A DNA stretch of 6,566 nt. Source: CAZEFK01 sp964511405 (GTDB lineage Bacteria > Pseudomonadota > Alphaproteobacteria > Elsterales > Elsteraceae). The notes beneath the pieces were generated by a model. It had not been told where the DNA came from, searched no databases, and saw nothing but the letters and a program-made list of their open reading frames with translations. The stretch is taken from assembly GCA_964511405.1 (NCBI GenBank), contig CAZEFK010000300.1:1-6566 (forward strand), in the 5' to 3' direction. The translations under genes and the position numbers were made by a program. Below, piece by piece: positions 6,046 to 6,566 of this stretch (the first letter of the stretch is position 1; every line of letters starts with the position of its first letter).

Positions 6046-6077
6046 GGGGCCGTGTTGAATTTCCTTCAACCGGCCCC
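6046..6077 (+). terminator. Hairpin after rplS, atypical terminator
   Basis: GGGGCCG (6046-6052) pairs with CGGCCCC (6071-6077); after one unpaired T at 6053, GTTGAA (6054-6059) pairs with TTCAAC (6065-6070) around a TTTCC loop. The 13-bp stem begins 11 bases after the rplS stop, where an operon end would be expected. The downstream strand reads GGCACAG with no U-tract on either strand, so it may instead protect the mRNA 3' end or slow polymerase ahead of Rho. The role as terminator is inference. Confidence 0.5.
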
Positions 6078-6090
6078 GGCACAGAACGCG

Positions 6091-6168
6091 ATGGCGGCCG
6101 AGCCTGATCCCGCGCACGCTCCGGACCGCTCACCAATCGAGGAACCGGGGGAGACGCCGCCGCCATGA
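6091..6168 (+). CDS. Possible 25-codon upstream ORF overlapping leuC
   Basis: An ATG at 6091 opens 25 sense codons rich in Pro, Ala and Glu, and ends at a TGA (6166-6168) that overlaps the leuC ATG in an ATGA arrangement. It contains no leucine codon, so it is not a classical leucine attenuation leader. There is no convincing ribosome binding site before it. It could be coincidence, or a coupling ORF that sets leuC translation. Confidence 0.2.
   Translation: MAAEPDPAHAPDRSPIEEPGETPPP
6147..6153 (+). promoter_or_regulatory. Ribosome binding site of leuC
   Basis: The purine-rich GGGGGAG lies 11 bases before the leuC ATG at 6165, slightly farther than ideal. It supports that start. It is the only clear initiation signal in the 129-base region between rplS and leuC; no convincing -35/-10 pair was seen there. 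Confidence 0.45.
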
Positions 6169-6566
6169 CCGCGCGCACGCTGTTCGAGAAGATCTGGGAC
6201 GCCCATGTGGTGACGGCCGAGCCCGACGGCACCACGGTGGTCTATATCGACCGCCACTTGGTCCACGAGGTCACCAGCCCCCAGGCCTTCGAAGGGCTCC
6301 GCATGGCCGGGCGCAAGGTCCGGCGCCCGCACGCGACGCTGGCCGTGGCCGACCACAACGTGCCGACCACCGATCGCAGCGCCGGCATCGCCGATGAGGA
6401 GAGCCGGATCCAGGTCGAGACCCTGGAGCAGAACTGCCGCGACTTCGGCGTCCCCTATTTCGGCATGACCGATGTCCGCCAGGGCATCGTCCACATCATC
6501 GGGCCGGAGCAGGGCCTGACCCAGCCGGGCATGACCATCGTCTGCGGCGACTCCCACACCGCGACG
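6165..6566 (+). CDS. leuC: LeuC, 3-isopropylmalate dehydratase large subunit (3' end beyond window)
   Basis: Large subunit of the [4Fe-4S] isomerase that converts 2-isopropylmalate to 3-isopropylmalate in leucine synthesis, acting with LeuD. Only the first 134 codons of about 470 are present. They match the LeuC N-terminus: TLFEKIWDAHVV (5-16), YIDRHLVHEVTSPQAFEGLR (27-46), ADHNVPTTDR (62-71), and QGIVHIIGPEQGLTQPGMTIVCGDSHTAT ending at the window edge, which is the start of the aconitase-family signature. The three cluster cysteines of LeuC lie in the missing part. DRHLVHEVTS and VPTTDR separate it from true aconitase. It follows the rplS hairpin on the same strand; leuD is expected further downstream. 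Confidence 0.95.
   Translation, partial: MTARTLFEKIWDAHVVTAEPDGTTVVYIDRHLVHEVTSPQAFEGLRMAGRKVRRPHATLAVADHNVPTTDRSAGIADEESRIQVETLEQNCRDFGVPYFGMTDVRQGIVHIIGPEQGLTQPGMTIVCGDSHTAT

Noticed and set aside
4598..6058. Long plus-strand open frame of 486 codons overlapping rimM, trmD and rplS
   Set aside because: Its translation is Arg/Pro/Ala-rich with no family resemblance, and it overlaps three certain genes in another frame; long shadow frames are normal at high GC.
1..6566. CRISPR arrays, insertion sequences, tRNA or rRNA genes, prophage or defence genes
   Set aside because: No spaced direct repeats, transposase-like frames, cloverleaf sequences or foreign-looking gene blocks were found; the genes are a contiguous housekeeping set apart from the one barrel gene.

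Overview
The window comes from a GC-rich bacterial chromosome, most likely an alphaproteobacterium, perhaps Rhodospirillales-like. Codons end mostly in G or C. Ffh carries a TRID form of the G4 motif, TrmD has LEYPQYTRP, S16 has a basic Lys/Ala-rich tail, and the gene order dapF-mtaB diverging from ffh-rpsP-rimM-trmD-rplS-leuC is familiar from that class. The taxonomic call rests on sequence feel and gene order, not on a search.

Left part, minus strand (1-1698): dapF (diaminopimelate epimerase) is followed one base later by mtaB (tRNA t6A37 methylthiotransferase), which runs off the left edge. They look like a two-gene transcription unit starting near 1700-1800.

Middle (1699-2599): a 119-base divergent intergenic region is locally AT-rich. 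It holds a plausible promoter for a small secreted outer-membrane beta-barrel protein (1818-2468, C-terminal half MipA/OmpV-like). The 131 bases after it hold a candidate ffh promoter and a strong stem-loop just before the ffh start.

Right part, plus strand (2600-6035): ffh (SRP GTPase), rpsP (S16), rimM (30S maturation factor), trmD (tRNA m1G37 methyltransferase) and rplS (L19) are closely packed with gaps of 37 bases or less. rimM and trmD overlap by ATGA. This is the classical S16/trmD operon fused behind ffh, so protein targeting, ribosome assembly and tRNA modification are expressed together. A 13-bp hairpin without a U-tract follows rplS. After it comes leuC (isopropylmalate dehydratase large subunit), cut by the right edge. 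No stretch longer than 131 bases lacks a gene.

The genes are core housekeeping genes and I see no mobile element, CRISPR array, defence island or new multi-gene system. The observations most worth a second look are at the RNA/regulatory level: a perfect 22-bp palindrome inside the start of rimM, the stem-loop in the ffh leader, the divergent promoter region with an inverted repeat, a 25-codon ORF whose stop overlaps the leuC start, and the unassigned short barrel protein.
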